A stretch of DNA of 64,000 nucleotides. Origin: Triangularia verruculosa. Taxonomy: Eukaryota > Ascomycota > Sordariomycetes > Sordariales > Podosporaceae. Shown here piece after piece: positions 1 through 11,533 of the stretch. Both the position numbers and the translations under genes were made by a program. Below the pieces are notes generated by a model. The model saw only the letters and a program-made list of their open reading frames with translations. It was not told the origin of the DNA and ran no database searches. Numbering within the stretch: the first letter of the stretch is position 1; every line of letters starts with the position of its first letter. The stretch spans positions 124,001-188,000 of the forward strand of contig MU863875.1 in the NCBI GenBank assembly GCA_033296885.1, given 5' to 3'.

Positions 1-760
1 CACAGAACACTTGATAAGCAGTCCTGACCTGATGGCACGAGCATCACGGTTCCAGTTGGCAACCTGAGCCTTCTCTCTCTCTGTTCAACACCCAAGCACC
101 ATACCAAGAAATGGGAACTGCGGAGCTATCCCGAACATCATGGGCGCAACACGTTGGGGTGGATTCTGACGTTGGTTTGCTATCATGAGGAGGAGGATTT
201 CTTTCCGATTGGGCCCCAGGCCGATATCGTCTATTCAGGACGTCATTTCTCCATAGGAGACAAATAAAACCGCGTTGATTTCATGTTCTAAACGCTGCGT
301 GATACCGATGCTTGAGAATCTGATGTGTTCTTTCCTATGCAGCTGACCTCTGTGATGATGATATCCTGACGGCGGTGAGCAGCCTGCCAGCCAGACAGAG
401 GTCTGAGAGAAGACTCCATGACGATGTGACCCCTCAATTGAACGGGAATCTGCAATTGACAGAGGTCTAGATTCTCGTGTTCTGGTGTTTGCCTGATGTC
501 TCTGAAGGAAAGGCGGAGTTGATGCCGGCTGGGTTACACAAGACTTCGGGAGCGCGCAGGATCTCTCCACTTGGGAGTCTGTCATCGGCTTGTTGAGGAC
601 CAATGGGCTGGTGTCTTCAAGGAGACGGTGTTTGAAGAGAGGGGGAGCGGTGTGAAGATGGCAAACAAGATGAAATCTGATTCCGGATATCGGAGACAGA
701 TGAGGGCATTTTCTTGTCATTTGGGGAGGAGTAGACGAGGTGGAAATGTGTATAAGTAGA
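1..760. other. Gene-poor left edge
   Basis: No reading frame here looks like a gene. The open frames on both strands have no recognisable motif and no splice context. The window may begin inside an intergenic region. Confidence 0.5.
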
Positions 761-798
761 TGACATTCTCACCGTCAACAACTTCTCTTTCCTCATCA

Positions 799-894
799 GC
801 ATCTTCTTCCTTCAACATCTTCTTCTTTCTTCAACATCTTCTTCCTTCAACATCTTCTACTTTCAACGTCTTCTTCCTTCAACATCTTCATCTT
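799..894. repeat. Degenerate CTTCAACATCTTCTTC tandem repeat
   Basis: About five imperfect copies of a 15-16 bp unit built on CTTCAACATCTTCTTC follow one another. The tract is pyrimidine-rich on the plus strand, like a fungal promoter or leader, and lies upstream of the TATATA box-like sequence near position 985. Confidence 0.7.
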
Positions 895-2136
895 CGCAAC
901 AACTCTTATCCATAAATCGCCTTCAGCAGCGCTTCTTCATCAATTTTTCTTCCGCCTCTTCCACTCTTCATTTCTTTTGCCTCTATATATTCAACCAACC
1001 AACAAAATGACTTTTCAAGTCACGGCTTCTCAGCCCCCCACCACCAGTACCTTACCTACCTGACCTTCTATCTCCACACCACCACCACCACCTATCTCAC
1101 CACACTATCACCGGTACACCTACCTACCTGCCGTACCCTTTTGTCACCACTTACCATGTGACATACCTCGCTCACTACCTCAACGTCACCAACAATCCTG
1201 CACCTACCTAGGGTTGTTTAGGTTCTCTGTTTGGCTCGGCCTGCGCGCGTGCGGGTCCCACCCAGTGAGCGATACCTGTATCCACCCCATCCTGGTCAAG
1301 AGGTCGGAGGGTCTGCCGTCCGCTTTGATCACCTACCTGCCTAGGTATGTGCCTTAGGCGCCGGGACATTGCCATCCTACCTCAACGGCATCGAGGCGGC
1401 GGCTGTGGATAACTTCGGCCTCGACGATGGGAACAGATTGATGCTGGCGGCGGAACGACCGACTGTGGAGCACTCAAGGCCGTGGCCATGAAGCCGCCTT
1501 TAGCGGAGCAAATTCAAGATGTCAGGGGGATAGGAATTGGCTCCATGTTGATCGATCAGCATTCCGGGAGCTGGTTGAGGACAGGCTGAAAGGTCATCGC
1601 GAGCTGTCCCCTCAGCTTCCCAACAATCTTCCTCTGCTATTATCCCAACACGTTGCTTTCCACGATGCTTGAGCGTCACGTTCAAATTACTGGTACGTAT
1701 CTATCACCTCTTCCCTCTGCTCAATGCTCCCGGCGCGGTTTGCTAACGGTGCATTTGCTGAACAGCTTGGTCCCGCTCTTCATGTCGACTACCTACCTGA
1801 CTGTGTTTTGCTGTTTGAGACTATTCCCATCCACCTACCTCGGGTCTATCCATCAGCTTTCTCATCATCCGCTTTTCGATGAGAATCGCCAATCTTCCCA
1901 GAGTTTCAACCTCATTCCTATATATACTCAACACTTCAACAACTGGCCGCTGGCCATCTTTCTTTTCATCATTTCTTCTCGACAAGTGGCATCTAGCCAT
2001 CCTTTCCTTGTTTCCTCTGCTTTTTTGTTGCACCACCTACCTACCGACCTACTCCACACTTGCTGCACCACACCTACCTACCTGGCAGCAATCATTCCTG
2101 GCCACACCTGTGCCTTGACCTGGAGCCGGCCCGGCT

Positions 2137-2376
2137 ATGGGCTCGCCGCGAGTACCAAGTCGTGGCCAGTCGGTCTCTGTTCGGACTCTGATCGACATAA
2201 TGGCATCCCAGCCTAATGTGAGAACCTCCAACTTCGATTTTTGAACTCTGATCGACACTATGGCTTCTCAGCCGAATACAAGAACCTCCAACTGCGATTT
2301 TGAGGTGGCGTATCGAGGTGAACAGGGTCTCGCATCAGTGTCCTCGAGAGATATCAGCACGGAGAGGTTGTCGTGA
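2137..2376 (+). pseudogene. Decayed ORF containing a 60-bp in-frame duplication
   Basis: One frame reads coding-like from the ATG at 2137 to a stop at 2374-2376, but is broken by a TGA at 2242-2244. It spans two adjacent 60-bp copies (2181-2240 and 2241-2300) that both read as T-L-I-D-x-M-A-S-Q-P-N-x-R-T-S-N-x-D-F. I do not recognise the family. It could be a pseudogene, or the second ATG (2260) could start a 38-residue peptide. Confidence 0.3.
2181..2300. repeat. 60-bp direct tandem duplication
   Basis: Positions 2181-2240 and 2241-2300 are adjacent copies, with 11 differences in 60 bases by my count. Because the unit is 60 bp, the reading frame is kept across both copies. Confidence 0.85.
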
Positions 2377-2703
2377 CAGCGGGAAGTAAAAGAACGACGT
2401 TTTCATGCGAAGGGAGAGAACGACAAAGTCTCTGGCAGGAACCATAGATATCCACCTGAGTGCCTGAGGATTGCAAGACGCCGAGGACGGAAGACGGCGT
2501 CTTCTCGAGGCTTGCTTGCTCACCAGCCCTCGTCACCGACACCCAGGATACCTTTCTCCTGTGGCCGTCACATTTCTGTTTTTTGATCACTGGTTTCCTT
2601 TTCTGCGAGCTCTCTGCTGTTTAGTGACTCGCAATATATATACTCAACACCACCAACAATCTGGCTTTTTAGCCATCACTTTTCTCTTTCTTTCCTTTTC
2701 TAA

Positions 2704-3126
2704 ACACACCTTCACCAACCTATCTCTTTCCGGCAAGACACCTACCAACCTACTGCCGATGACCTGGATGACCTACACGAACCCATTCTTTCGGGGCAGG
2801 AAACCTACCTACCTGCTGCCCACTTGACACTGGGGCCGAGCGGCGTCAGGCGGCGCTGTGGCGGTTTGCGGTTTGCGTTAAACACAAGCGGCAAATCGCC
2901 CTTCCAACCTGTCACCCGGGTTAGCGTAAGTCCCTTATCTCATACACTGATGTCGTTTACATCTCCTGACAATTACGACCCGTAGGTTGCCGCGAGTGGT
3001 CCCGCCATCGTTGACTCCGAAACATCGCTTTCTTCGGGCTTGACTACCTGGATATATCGTCTTCAGGAGTCTGCGCGGAAACCCTGTGGTCGCGAGGGAC
3101 CACAGCGCCGGATTCGGAGTCCCTAA
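2704..3126 (+). CDS. Possible spliced ORF, 5' part missing
   Basis: An open frame from just after a stop (2701-2703) runs to 2925, where a canonical GTAAGT donor starts. A 60-nt intron (2926-2985) with a CTGAC branch site and a CGTAG acceptor follows. The same frame then continues to a TAA at 3124-3126. The spliced frame gives about 120 residues, with an acidic stretch (D-D-L-D-D-L-H-E-P) and a basic C-terminus. There is no in-frame ATG, so either an upstream exon is missing or this is a relic. The family is not recognised. It is the third of the repeated modules in this region. Confidence 0.35.
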
Positions 3127-3183
3127 GCGACACAAGGCTGTCCTAGGCGCGACAGAGGCTGAGGCAACTGGCGCGATCCGACT

Positions 3184-3420
3184 CGATGGTTTCGAGGTTT
3201 CAACGAGGTATGAGCAATGTTGAGTTTGGAATATACACAGTTATCTTGAAGCATGTATTGAACTGATGATATTGACTGAACAAAAGGAAGGAGTCTCAAA
3301 AGAGCGTACAGGACCGTATTTATATCCCACCAGAGCACTCCAAGGGAGAGTTTGGAGGATGACGATGGTTTCGAGGTTTCAAGAGGTGTGAGTAATTTTC
3401 AAGGGAGAGTTTGGAGGATC
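3184..3420. repeat. Short interspersed direct repeats
   Basis: GATGGTTTCGAGGTTTCAA occurs at about 3184 and 3365. CAAGGGAGAGTTTGGAGGAT occurs at about 3341 and 3399. This points to a local duplication of roughly 60-180 bp in non-coding DNA. Confidence 0.6.
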
Positions 3421-4622
3421 TATTGAGGGATGATGTTTCAGATTGGGGGGTTGTGGCGGTGGATTCAAGAGACGTGGAGAGCTTTCAGGCGAGATGTTGG
3501 GGAGGTGTTTGGAGAATTATTGGGGGATGAATCGCAGGAGTTGAAAGCTGTATGTCTTGATGTTTTTAGATGTGGGATTGGAGTGTGGAGATAGGGAGGG
3601 GTGATGGGTTGATGGTTTGAAGTTATTGCCTTTGGAATAGGTTTGGAGGATGTTCAATGTATCTGGGATGTGGTTGCTTTGAGATGTAAGGCCATTGGGA
3701 TTTGATTATTGTCAGGTTCCAAGTTTCATGGGGCGGTGATTAGGGTTGGAGGAGTTATGAGGGCTTGGATTTGGGGGAGGAGATGAGCTCATGAGGTTGA
3801 ACATTATGTGAATGTGTGGGATTGAAGGACTATGCCTGTTCACTGTTGCCGGATGAGCGGAAGATGAGAAAAGATCATGAGAAGCGCCATGTTTGTGGGA
3901 AAGGGTACCTGGTTGTCCTTGTAGTGCTGTTATGAATATCGTCAAGAATATCTCCATCCGTGTGCTGCGCTCCATATATCCCCAACGTTGCTGTCGTGAG
4001 GCTGGTTTGTTTACTTTGGTCGTCGGGGAAAAGGGGCCGCCGTTCGGCTGCCACCGGAAACCTGGAGCTTTCGACCCCACTTGCCGCGTGCCAAGATTGG
4101 AGAACCCGGCCACTCGTGGGAGGGGTGATGCAACAATCCCGCAATGGTTCGCTGAATCTTTTGGGTGTGGTGATGACAAATGGCGGCAGATTCGGTTCAA
4201 TATGTGCTGTTGAGAAGCTGAAAATCGGTAAACTGTGTATGTGAATGCCTTCATTGAGTCTCTTCAGGTAAACAGAGAGAACAGATCAACGACAAGAGAA
4301 AAATACCACCGCATAAACTCAGCGAATGGCGGTTGTGGATCTTCGATGGTTCCAGAAACACCTCCAACCACTGATCAAGTACAGCGCCAAACCCGATCTT
4401 GCCTAGTGCAGAGGGAGCTCGGGCCAGCCATTGGTGAACCTTGGGAATTTTTTTTCGACATTGTTGCCGAGCGCTTGACATTGAATTTCTACTTTATCCC
4501 CCCCATCCTCCCGCCTTGACGACTTCTCCTCGCCGACGTTGATCGTGATACCCAACCGAGTCTCCTTTTCGTTCTGAAACCGGCTTTTCTTTTCCTTGTT
4601 TCTTCATACACACACAGCCACC
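3421..4622. promoter_or_regulatory. Intergenic region and Hsp60 promoter
   Basis: I see no convincing gene. Open frames around 3712-4254 (minus) lack motifs and overlap G/T-rich simple sequence. The last 370 bp before the Hsp60 ATG is a pyrimidine-rich fungal promoter and leader. Confidence 0.5.
4350..4357 (+). promoter_or_regulatory. Candidate heat-shock element
   Basis: TTCCAGAA (TTCnnGAA) lies about 270 bp upstream of the Hsp60 start, with another TTC seven bases before it. Heat-shock factor binds inverted nGAAn units. This is a single match with an imperfect third unit, so it is only a candidate. Confidence 0.35.
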
Positions 4623-6498
4623 ATGCAGCGCGCACTCACAAGAGCGTCGGTCTCTTCCCCGCTCAAGGCCGCCCGCCTCCGTCCCACACAGCAGCTCCGC
4701 TTCGCTCACAAGGTATGTCTCCGGATGCGCCGCTTCTATGTTGGGAGGAAGAAGGGGTGACTGACACGTCATGTCTACACTAGGAACTCAAGTTCGGTGT
4801 TGAGGGCCGTGCTGCTCTCCTCCAGGGTGTCGAGACCCTCGCAAAGGCCGTCGCTACCACTCTCGGTCCCAAGGGTCGCAATGTCCTGATCGAGTCCAGC
4901 TTCGGCTCCCCCAAGATCACCAAGGGTGAGTCTACAGTCTACGAGACTATCTCCACATCAATGGCACGAGAGACTAACGGAACAAAGATGGTGTAACGGT
5001 TGCCCGCGCCATCTCCCTCAAGGACAAGTTCGAGAACCTCGGTGCCAAGCTCCTTGCCGACGTCGCCTCCAAGACCAACGAGGTTGCCGGTGACGGTACC
5101 ACCACTGCCACCGTCCTCGCCCGCGCCATCTTCGCCGAGACGGTCAAGAATGTTGCTGCTGGCTGCAACCCCATGGATCTCCGCCGCGGTATCCAGGCGG
5201 CCGTTGAAAACGTTGTCGAGTACCTCCAGAAGCACAGCCGCGACATCACCACCTCGGAGGAGATCGCTCAGGTCGCCACTATCTCTGCCAACGGTGACGA
5301 GCACATTGGCAAGCTGATTGCCAACGCCATGGAGAAGGTTGGCAAGGAGGGTGTCATCACCGTCAAGGAAGGCAAGACTCTCCTCGATGAGCTCGAGGTT
5401 ACCGAGGGTATGCGCTTCGACCGCGGTTTCGTCTCCCCCTACTTCATCACCGACGCCAAGGCGCAAAAGGTCGAGTTCGAGAAGCCTCTGATTCTCCTGT
5501 CTGAGCAGAAGATCTCCTCCGCCATAGACATCATCCCCGCTCTCGAGATCTCCAACAAGCTCCGCCGCCCTCTTGTTATTATTGCTGAGGACTTTGAGGG
5601 TGAGGCTCTTGCCGTCTGCATTCTCAACAAGCTCCGTGGCCAGCTTGAGGTTGCCGCTGTCAAGGCCCCTGGCTTTGGTGACAACCGCAAGTCCATCCTC
5701 GGCGATCTTGCTGTCCTCACCAACTCTACCGTCTTCAGCACCGAGCTCGACGTCAAGCTTGACAAGCTCACCCCCGACATGCTCGGCTCCACCGGTTCCA
5801 TCACCATCACCAAGGAGGACACCATCATCCTCAACGGTGACGGCAGCAAGGATGCCATTGCTCAGCGCTGCGAGCAGATCCGTGGAGTCATGGCTGACCC
5901 CACCACCTCGGAGTACGAGAAGGAGAAGCTCCAGGAGCGCCTTGCCAAGCTCTCTGGCGGTGTTGCCGTCATCAAGGTCGGTGGCTCCTCTGAGGTTGAG
6001 GTTGGTGAGAAGAAGGACCGCTTTGTCGATGCCCTCAACGCCACCCGCGCTGCCGTTGAGGAGGGTATCCTCCCCGGTGGTGGTACTGCCCTCATCAAGG
6101 CGTCCATCAACGCTCTCAAGGACCTCAAGCCTGCCAACTTTGATCAGCAGCTTGGTGTGAGCATTGTCAGGAATGCCATCACCCGCCCTGCCCGGACCAT
6201 TGTTGAGAACGCGGGTCTTGAGGGCTCTGTCATCATTGGCAAGCTCCAGGATGAGTATGTCGATGACTTCAACAAGGGCTTCAACAGCGCCAAGGGCGAG
6301 TACGTTGACATGATCTCTGCCGGTATTCTTGATCCTCTCAAGGTTGTCCGCACCGGTCTCATTGATGCTTCGGGTGTTGCCTCTCTTCTTGGTACCACTG
6401 AGGTTGCGATCGTTGAGGCTGAGGACAAGACTCCTCCCATGGGCGGTGGCATGGGCGGTGGCATGGGCGGTATGGGCGGCATGGGTGGCATGATGTAA
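4623..6498 (+). CDS. hsp60: Mitochondrial chaperonin Hsp60
   Basis: Hsp60 is the group I chaperonin that folds imported proteins in the mitochondrial matrix together with Hsp10. There are three exons: 4623-4712, 4784-4925 and 4988-6498 (introns of 71 and 62 nt), giving 580 residues, a normal fungal length. Exon 1 encodes exactly the first 30 residues, which are Arg/Ser-rich without acidic residues and fit a mitochondrial presequence. The body follows the GroEL order: T-T-L-G-P-K-G-R-N-V near residue 55, D-G-V-T-V-A-R-A, then the ATP-site segment A-G-D-G-T-T-T-A-T-V, a long apical domain, and G-G-G near residue 440. The C-terminus is the characteristic Gly-Gly-Met repeat tail. A candidate heat-shock element lies upstream. 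The 558-aa open frame on the opposite strand is a codon-bias shadow. Confidence 0.98.
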
Positions 6499-7644
6499 AT
6501 GCTGGACGCGTGAAAAGCAAAAGCAAAAGCATGGTGTTTTGATTTTGGGCGACTCGGTTTCTTGGGGGTATTCAAAAGGGTTTGGGGTGTTATCGGATTG
6601 TACAATGTGTGCCATGTAATCTCCTCTCTACTTTCTCTCTGTGTGTTGATAGCTGCATATTCCTTTGACGGCACCACGGTGGCATTGTATATTACGATCA
6701 CACTGGGTTAGAGTAGAGGCAACAGACCACGATGTAATGATATGATTTTGTCTGATAATAAGAGGCAGTGTGATTGAGAATGAGTGTCAAAAAGGAGGTG
6801 GGACAAGGCGGGGTGTGTTGCTCAGCCATCCCCATCACGTAAGCCCCTGTCCTGTGCTGTGAGTGGTTCCCTGGTCACCGCCAATAACAACCCCACCAAC
6901 CGCTCCAGGGTCAGGTTGTTGTTTTTCAGGCTGCGAGCTGGCTTGCTGCCCCCTCCATCCCCCTCCATCCGTTTCATTATCGCCATTTCGACCTCCACCG
7001 CAGGACAGTGCTCTTTGTGATCACAGTAAGTTGACTTTCTCGTTGAGGCTTTTCTTATCAAACAGCTGCCTGCTCATTGCAGTGTCTCGTGTCTCGCGTG
7101 AGGGGAAGAGGTGTTGTTGAATTGGGAGATGGGAGAGGTCCATGCTTGAAGTGGGCTGTAATATTAAACCCCTCTCTCCTCCTCTCTCGCTCTTCCCTCA
7201 CCAAGGCGCAAATCAGGCCCACTTTCCCTTGTCCACGAGTTGCTGTGTGTTGTTCTCCTTTTTTTATATCCGTCTACCTATCTCTGCTACAACCTAACCA
7301 TCTTTTGTCTTTCCCTGCTTTCGCTTGTTGTCGGATTGAAAGATTGAAGATTACGTGTGCGTGTGTTTCCGTCTGTTCCTGGACAGCTGCCTACCTGACA
7401 CCTTATTCCTCCCCCCCACCCGCTATCCTTCTCTCACGCACCACGCCTCTCTCCCGCCACAAGAGCCACCGACAATCACCGAGACCAAGCTAACTTTTTA
7501 AACTGTCCAAAGCCAACAGCAGCACCGAATTTAACGGTTTTTGAAAAAGGACACACAATTACCACGAGTTGCGCAACCCGACCGACGAAAGACTTTTTTT
7601 GTTTTTAGGAAGTTGGCCAACCAAGGCAAAGCAATACCGCAATC
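6499..7644. promoter_or_regulatory. Hsp60 3' region and cofilin promoter/5' UTR
   Basis: No gene is seen. The stretch from about 7160 to 7640 is strongly pyrimidine-rich with CACC/CTCTCTC tracts, as expected for the promoter and long leader of a highly expressed fungal gene. Confidence 0.5.
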
Positions 7645-8727
7645 ATGGTAAGTTTTTGATTTCAGGGGGGAGGATGGATGGATCGATATGGGACAGGATT
7701 GGGAGTTTGCTGCTGCTGCTGCGCGAACAAGAACAACCATGCCGAGCGAGACAGCGCATGATCCCCGCTCCTTGAATCGATGCGCGCCGCCGATGCCGAG
7801 TCCCTCCTCGAAGAGCCCCCGACGGTGAAGATAGACAAGTATCGCTGACATGATGGTTTCTTGCACAGTCTCAATCCGGGTTAGTATTTCTACCCCCCCC
7901 CCTCTCCCCCCATCGCGACCGATTCAACTCAACTCGACCGACCTCTACGATGATCACCACAGCCCAACCCCCAACCCCCATCTAACCTCGACAACAACTT
8001 CCCCACAATACCAGCCAGCCCCCTGAACAGAATAGCTAACACGTTTGATGATGACAAAAACAGCGCCACCGTCAGCGAGGAGTGCGTAACCGCCTACAAC
8101 GAGCTCAAGCTCTCCAAAAAGTACAAGTACGTCATCTTCAAGCTCTCGGACGACAACAAGGAGATCGTCGTCGACAGCACCAGCGAGTCGGGCCCCGAGT
8201 ACGACGACTTCCGCGAGAAGCTCATCAATGCCAAGACGAAGAGCAAGACTGTATGTTTTTTCTGTCTCGTTTCCAAGCTATTCCCTACCTCTCGTAGCTA
8301 TCCTCAAGCTATGATCCTTGCTGACACGAGAAACAATAGGGCGCCGTAGGCAAGGGTCCCCGCTACGCCGTCTACGACTTTGAGTATAACCTCGCCTCGG
8401 GGGAGGGTGTCCGGTTCGTTCTCTCCCTTCTCCTTTTCCGTCGTTTTACAAGATATTGAATGAGAAAAAACAGGAACAAGATCACCTTCATCGCCTGGTC
8501 CCCCGATGATGCCGGTATCATGGTATGTCTCCCTCTCTCCCCCCGCCCTTTCCCTGGTTACAACAATACTAATAGAAAAATAACAGGCCAAGATGGTCTA
8601 CGCCTCCTCCAAGGAGGCCCTCAAGCGCGCCCTCCCCGGCATCGCCACCGAGGTCCAGGCCAACGACTCGGACGATATCGAGTACGATACGCTCGTCAAG
8701 ACGGTGAGCAAGGGAACTGCTGCTTAA
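7645..8727 (+). CDS. cof1: Cofilin / actin-depolymerising factor
   Basis: Cofilin binds actin monomers and filaments and drives filament turnover at hyphal tips and septa. There are six exons: 7645-7647 (only the ATG), 7869-7879, 8064-8250, 8340-8413, 8474-8522 and 8587-8727, giving 154 residues. The protein starts M-S-Q-S-G, with the N-terminal Ser region that is regulatory in the family. It continues with K-Y-K-Y-V-I-F-K-L-S-D and R-Y-A-V-Y-D-F-E-Y, then the actin-binding helix S-P-D-D-A-G-I-M ... K-M-V-Y-A-S-S-K-E-A-L-K, followed by D-D-I-E-Y-D. All junctions are in phase. The 3-nt first exon and 11-nt second exon are striking. It converges with the Get5-like gene. Confidence 0.95.
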
Positions 8728-9446
8728 AAAAAGACTTGGGGGCATGAAGGGGCATTAGTGAGAAGAAAACATTGGCCACGAAATTTCATCGACCGATATC
8801 ATGGGTAAACTGAAAAAGGGGCTTCATGTTAGGGCAGCGGGGGGACTGGGACTGTGGTGGGAAAGGCAAGAGAGGATCGTTTGTGGGGAAAGGAGATGGG
8901 AAGGGATGTGGGGTGGTTAGGGGGAAGCATGTTGTAGTTGTCTGAAACTGATATGCGAGTTTGTGTTGCTGCTGTTTTGTTGTTTGTGTTGTTGTGTGGT
9001 TACTTTTTTTTTTTTTTCGTCAAGTAAATCTCTTGATGAAGAACTGAGGGTTGTATGTCGTTGGTGGTGGCACATTTCCGGTTATTGTGGTTGTGTAGTA
9101 GGGTGGTCAGAGATGAGCGACGACGACCCCCTTTGTCTGCCGGTGGTGTGCTTATATTGAGCAAGGATGTGTGAGTTTGGTCACATTGAGTACCTATTCT
9201 AGGTGGACTATACAGAAACACACTAGAGAGTTTTCACGCTCTCATGTAGCCATGAGGTGGCGAGTCCGGATAGCATGGGGTGCTGATTATTGCCGTATCA
9301 TCGACACTATGTGATCGGGTACGAGACGTGGGAAGGACAGATAGCACACAGTTAAAAGCAACAACAACAGTGGTATTTTCTCGCCTTTTTTGCACAATGA
9401 TATGATCCCCTCCTTACCTACCCTTCTACTCTTTCCATTAACATGT
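8728..9446. other. Intergenic between convergent genes
   Basis: These are the 3' flanks of cofilin and the Get5-like gene. The plus strand is G/T-rich with a poly-T run near 9005. No coding or RNA feature is seen. Confidence 0.5.
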
Positions 9447-10303
9447 TCAAGAAGCCGTCCACGCGAGTTTGAACTTCTCCACTGCCTCCCTGGCCACTCC
9501 CTCATCCTTAACCCTCTGCTCCAGAAAGCCCCCGAGATCATCCCAAAACTCTTCTGTCGTTAGCACGTCCCTGCCGGAAATCTGGCCGGGTGCAGCAACG
9601 GGGTTGGTTTGTTCGGGCTGTTGGTCAATCTCCATCTTCTCCGGCTCTGGCTTCTCCTCCTGCTGTTGTTGCTGTTGTGGAGGCGGCTGTGCCGGGACAG
9701 AGGCCGCCCCGCCGATAATCATCAGTCCAAACTCCAGTTCATCTTTTGTGTTGTCTCCGGCGAGGATGTCCTTTAGCGTTTTGCTGTCCTGCGCGGGTTT
9801 TTTCTGGTGGAGGAGCTTGATTTTGGGGAGGGGGATGCCGGTTTGAGTGGAGATTTGGTTCTTGATGTCGAGGATGGAGGTTGTGGTGATTTGGAGGGGG
9901 GAGGGGAGGGTGATGGATAGGGGGGGGTTGCGGGGGGAGGTGGCTTTGACGGTGATGGTATCCGAGGAGGAAGAGGAGGAGGGGAGGGTGGTGCTGCGGC
10001 GGAAGGGTTTTTGGGAGGGGTGCTGGGGGATGGTGTACTATTGCGTGGTTAGTTACCTATGTGAATAACAACAACGATAATGGAGAGGGGGAGAGGGGAT
10101 GGGGGGTTGCGCAACAGAGTAGCATGAGGAGACAGAACGGCAACTAGAACAGGGGGATCTGAACAGAGGGGAGGGGAGAAGGGGAAACATACAGGAGTGG
10201 TGATGGTATACCGCCTCGGGTCCTCCACATGGTCGTGGCCAATCTTGCTCGGGATCGTCCCCAACAGCGCGATGAACGACTGCGCGAAGCTGACTTCTGT
10301 CAT
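9447..10303 (-). CDS. GET5: Get5/Mdy2-like ubiquitin-like protein
   Basis: There are two exons, 10303-10193 and 10037-9447, separated by a 155-nt intron (GTATGT..TAG), giving 233 residues. The N-terminus M-T-E-V-S-F-A-Q-S-F fits the Get4-binding segment of fungal Get5. A ubiquitin-like domain covers roughly residues 60-140 (I-T-V-K ... I-L-D-I-K-N-Q-I-S ... K-I-K-L-L-H-Q-K-K-P ... K-T-L-K-D-I-L). A Gln/Pro-rich linker follows. The C-terminal F-W-D-D-L-G-G-F-L-E-Q-R ... V-E-K-F-K-L-A-W resembles the dimerisation helices of the family. By family knowledge Get5 bridges Get4 and Sgt2 and hands tail-anchored proteins to Get3. Another Ubl protein is possible, but the three-part layout favours Get5. 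Confidence 0.75.
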
Positions 10304-11533
10304 CTTGTTCTCTGCTCTTTTGCTGCTGTCCGAAAGAGAGGATAGGAGGTGGTGGGAGAGGTAGGGATCCAGTTTCGTTGATCGGGAAAACAAAACGAAA
10401 AAAAATGAGGTTGGTCGAATAGTTGCGAACACCAGAGACAGAACAGAACAGCCCGACGTCAACGGTCAGCTTGCCTGCCGGGTAGGTGGGGAAGCATTGA
10501 GCAAAGGTGGGGTTGGGCGAAAGGCTTATCTTATCAGTTTGATCACGCTGGAAAGCTTGGATGTGTTGACACCATTTGATGGACGGGCTCGACTTCAAGC
10601 AGATGAGGAAGCAGCAAGATCAAGGAGTGATGCACGTACATGGAGAATGAATCAGGCGATATTTCTAACCCGTGCATCGACAGCTGTAGCGAAGTTAAGT
10701 TGAACTCTCATTTTGACAAGCTGGGATCTCCATGTCCTGTCGACACCATAGCTCCAAGCTCAAACCACCACCACCTCCTTCTACAATCACCACATCCAAC
10801 CAAAAGAATCAACAAAACTTGTACATATTATTAAGCCAGTAGAACCAGAGCCCCTCTTCATCAGAGCCCGGCCTTTACAAAATCGTAGTCATAACTCGTC
10901 TATCGTCTATTCATAACACCCGTCATTAAGGTCGTTACCAGAAACGCCCGAAAGTAAAACAGTAAGAATCCCACACCACCAATCCATATCATATTTCATC
11001 CCATCAGTTTCCATCGTGTACAGATAATCCAGCCCTGAAAATCCCTTCCATCCAGCTGCGTACAGCCCATTCACCCTCCTACACTCCTCGCTTGCTTGCT
11101 CGCTCGCTCCCATCCATTTGCCATTAAGAGCCTTCCATCAAATAGTCAAGGTCTGTTCTTCAAACAAATGTTGAAAAAGCACAACCCAAATGATGCACCT
11201 CAGCCATGCGCAAACTACCAGGTAGCATGACATAAAAATCCATGCTCCTATGCATAAACCCTTATATAATCTCGTTTGTTGCATGTGTGTGTTGTGTTAC
11301 ATGATTTTTGTATGTCCGACCAGGGTAATGCCGAAAACAAAATGCGCCTTCCTTTTTGTTGTTGTTCTTCTCAAAGTCGTGAGTCATAGTCATGTCGTTC
11401 CCGAGGTGATGCAACCCAGAAAGAAAGAAAAAACCCGACGCTCGAAACACCTGGCTAGCTTGCTGAACCGTACAAGTAACCGTGAAAGAAATTGGAAAAA
11501 TTGTTGAGAGGGGGGGTATCGTGTAGTCAAAGC
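10304..11533. other. Intergenic: Get5 promoter and Byr4 3' flank
   Basis: No gene is recognised. The right half (about 10830-11500) is AT-rich 3' flank of the Byr4-like gene. Short frames on both strands have no motifs. Confidence 0.5.

Larger units (their letters stand above)
960..3130 (+). repeat. Three diverged copies of a leader plus CCTACCTACCTG module
   Basis: Three segments (about 960-1640, 1915-2600 and 2630-3130) share the same order of elements: a TATATA(C/T)TCAAC leader, a CT-rich stretch, and one or more CCTACCTACCTG motifs that in one frame read T-Y-L-P/A-A. Between them lie coding-like fragments in changing frames. This looks like an old, decayed tandem family. Boundaries are approximate because the copies are very diverged. 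Confidence 0.4.

Noticed and set aside
1653..2216. 187-residue plus-strand frame
   Set aside because: Composition follows simple CCTACC and CTT repeats, no domain, and another frame reads more protein-like over its 3' part.
3712..4254. 180-residue minus-strand frame
   Set aside because: No motif or splice signal; C-terminal half is Pro/Ser/Asn simple sequence.
4939..6615. 558-residue open frame opposite Hsp60
   Set aside because: It is a mirror of the strongly codon-biased Hsp60 exon, with low-complexity Leu/Gly/Asp content and no motif.
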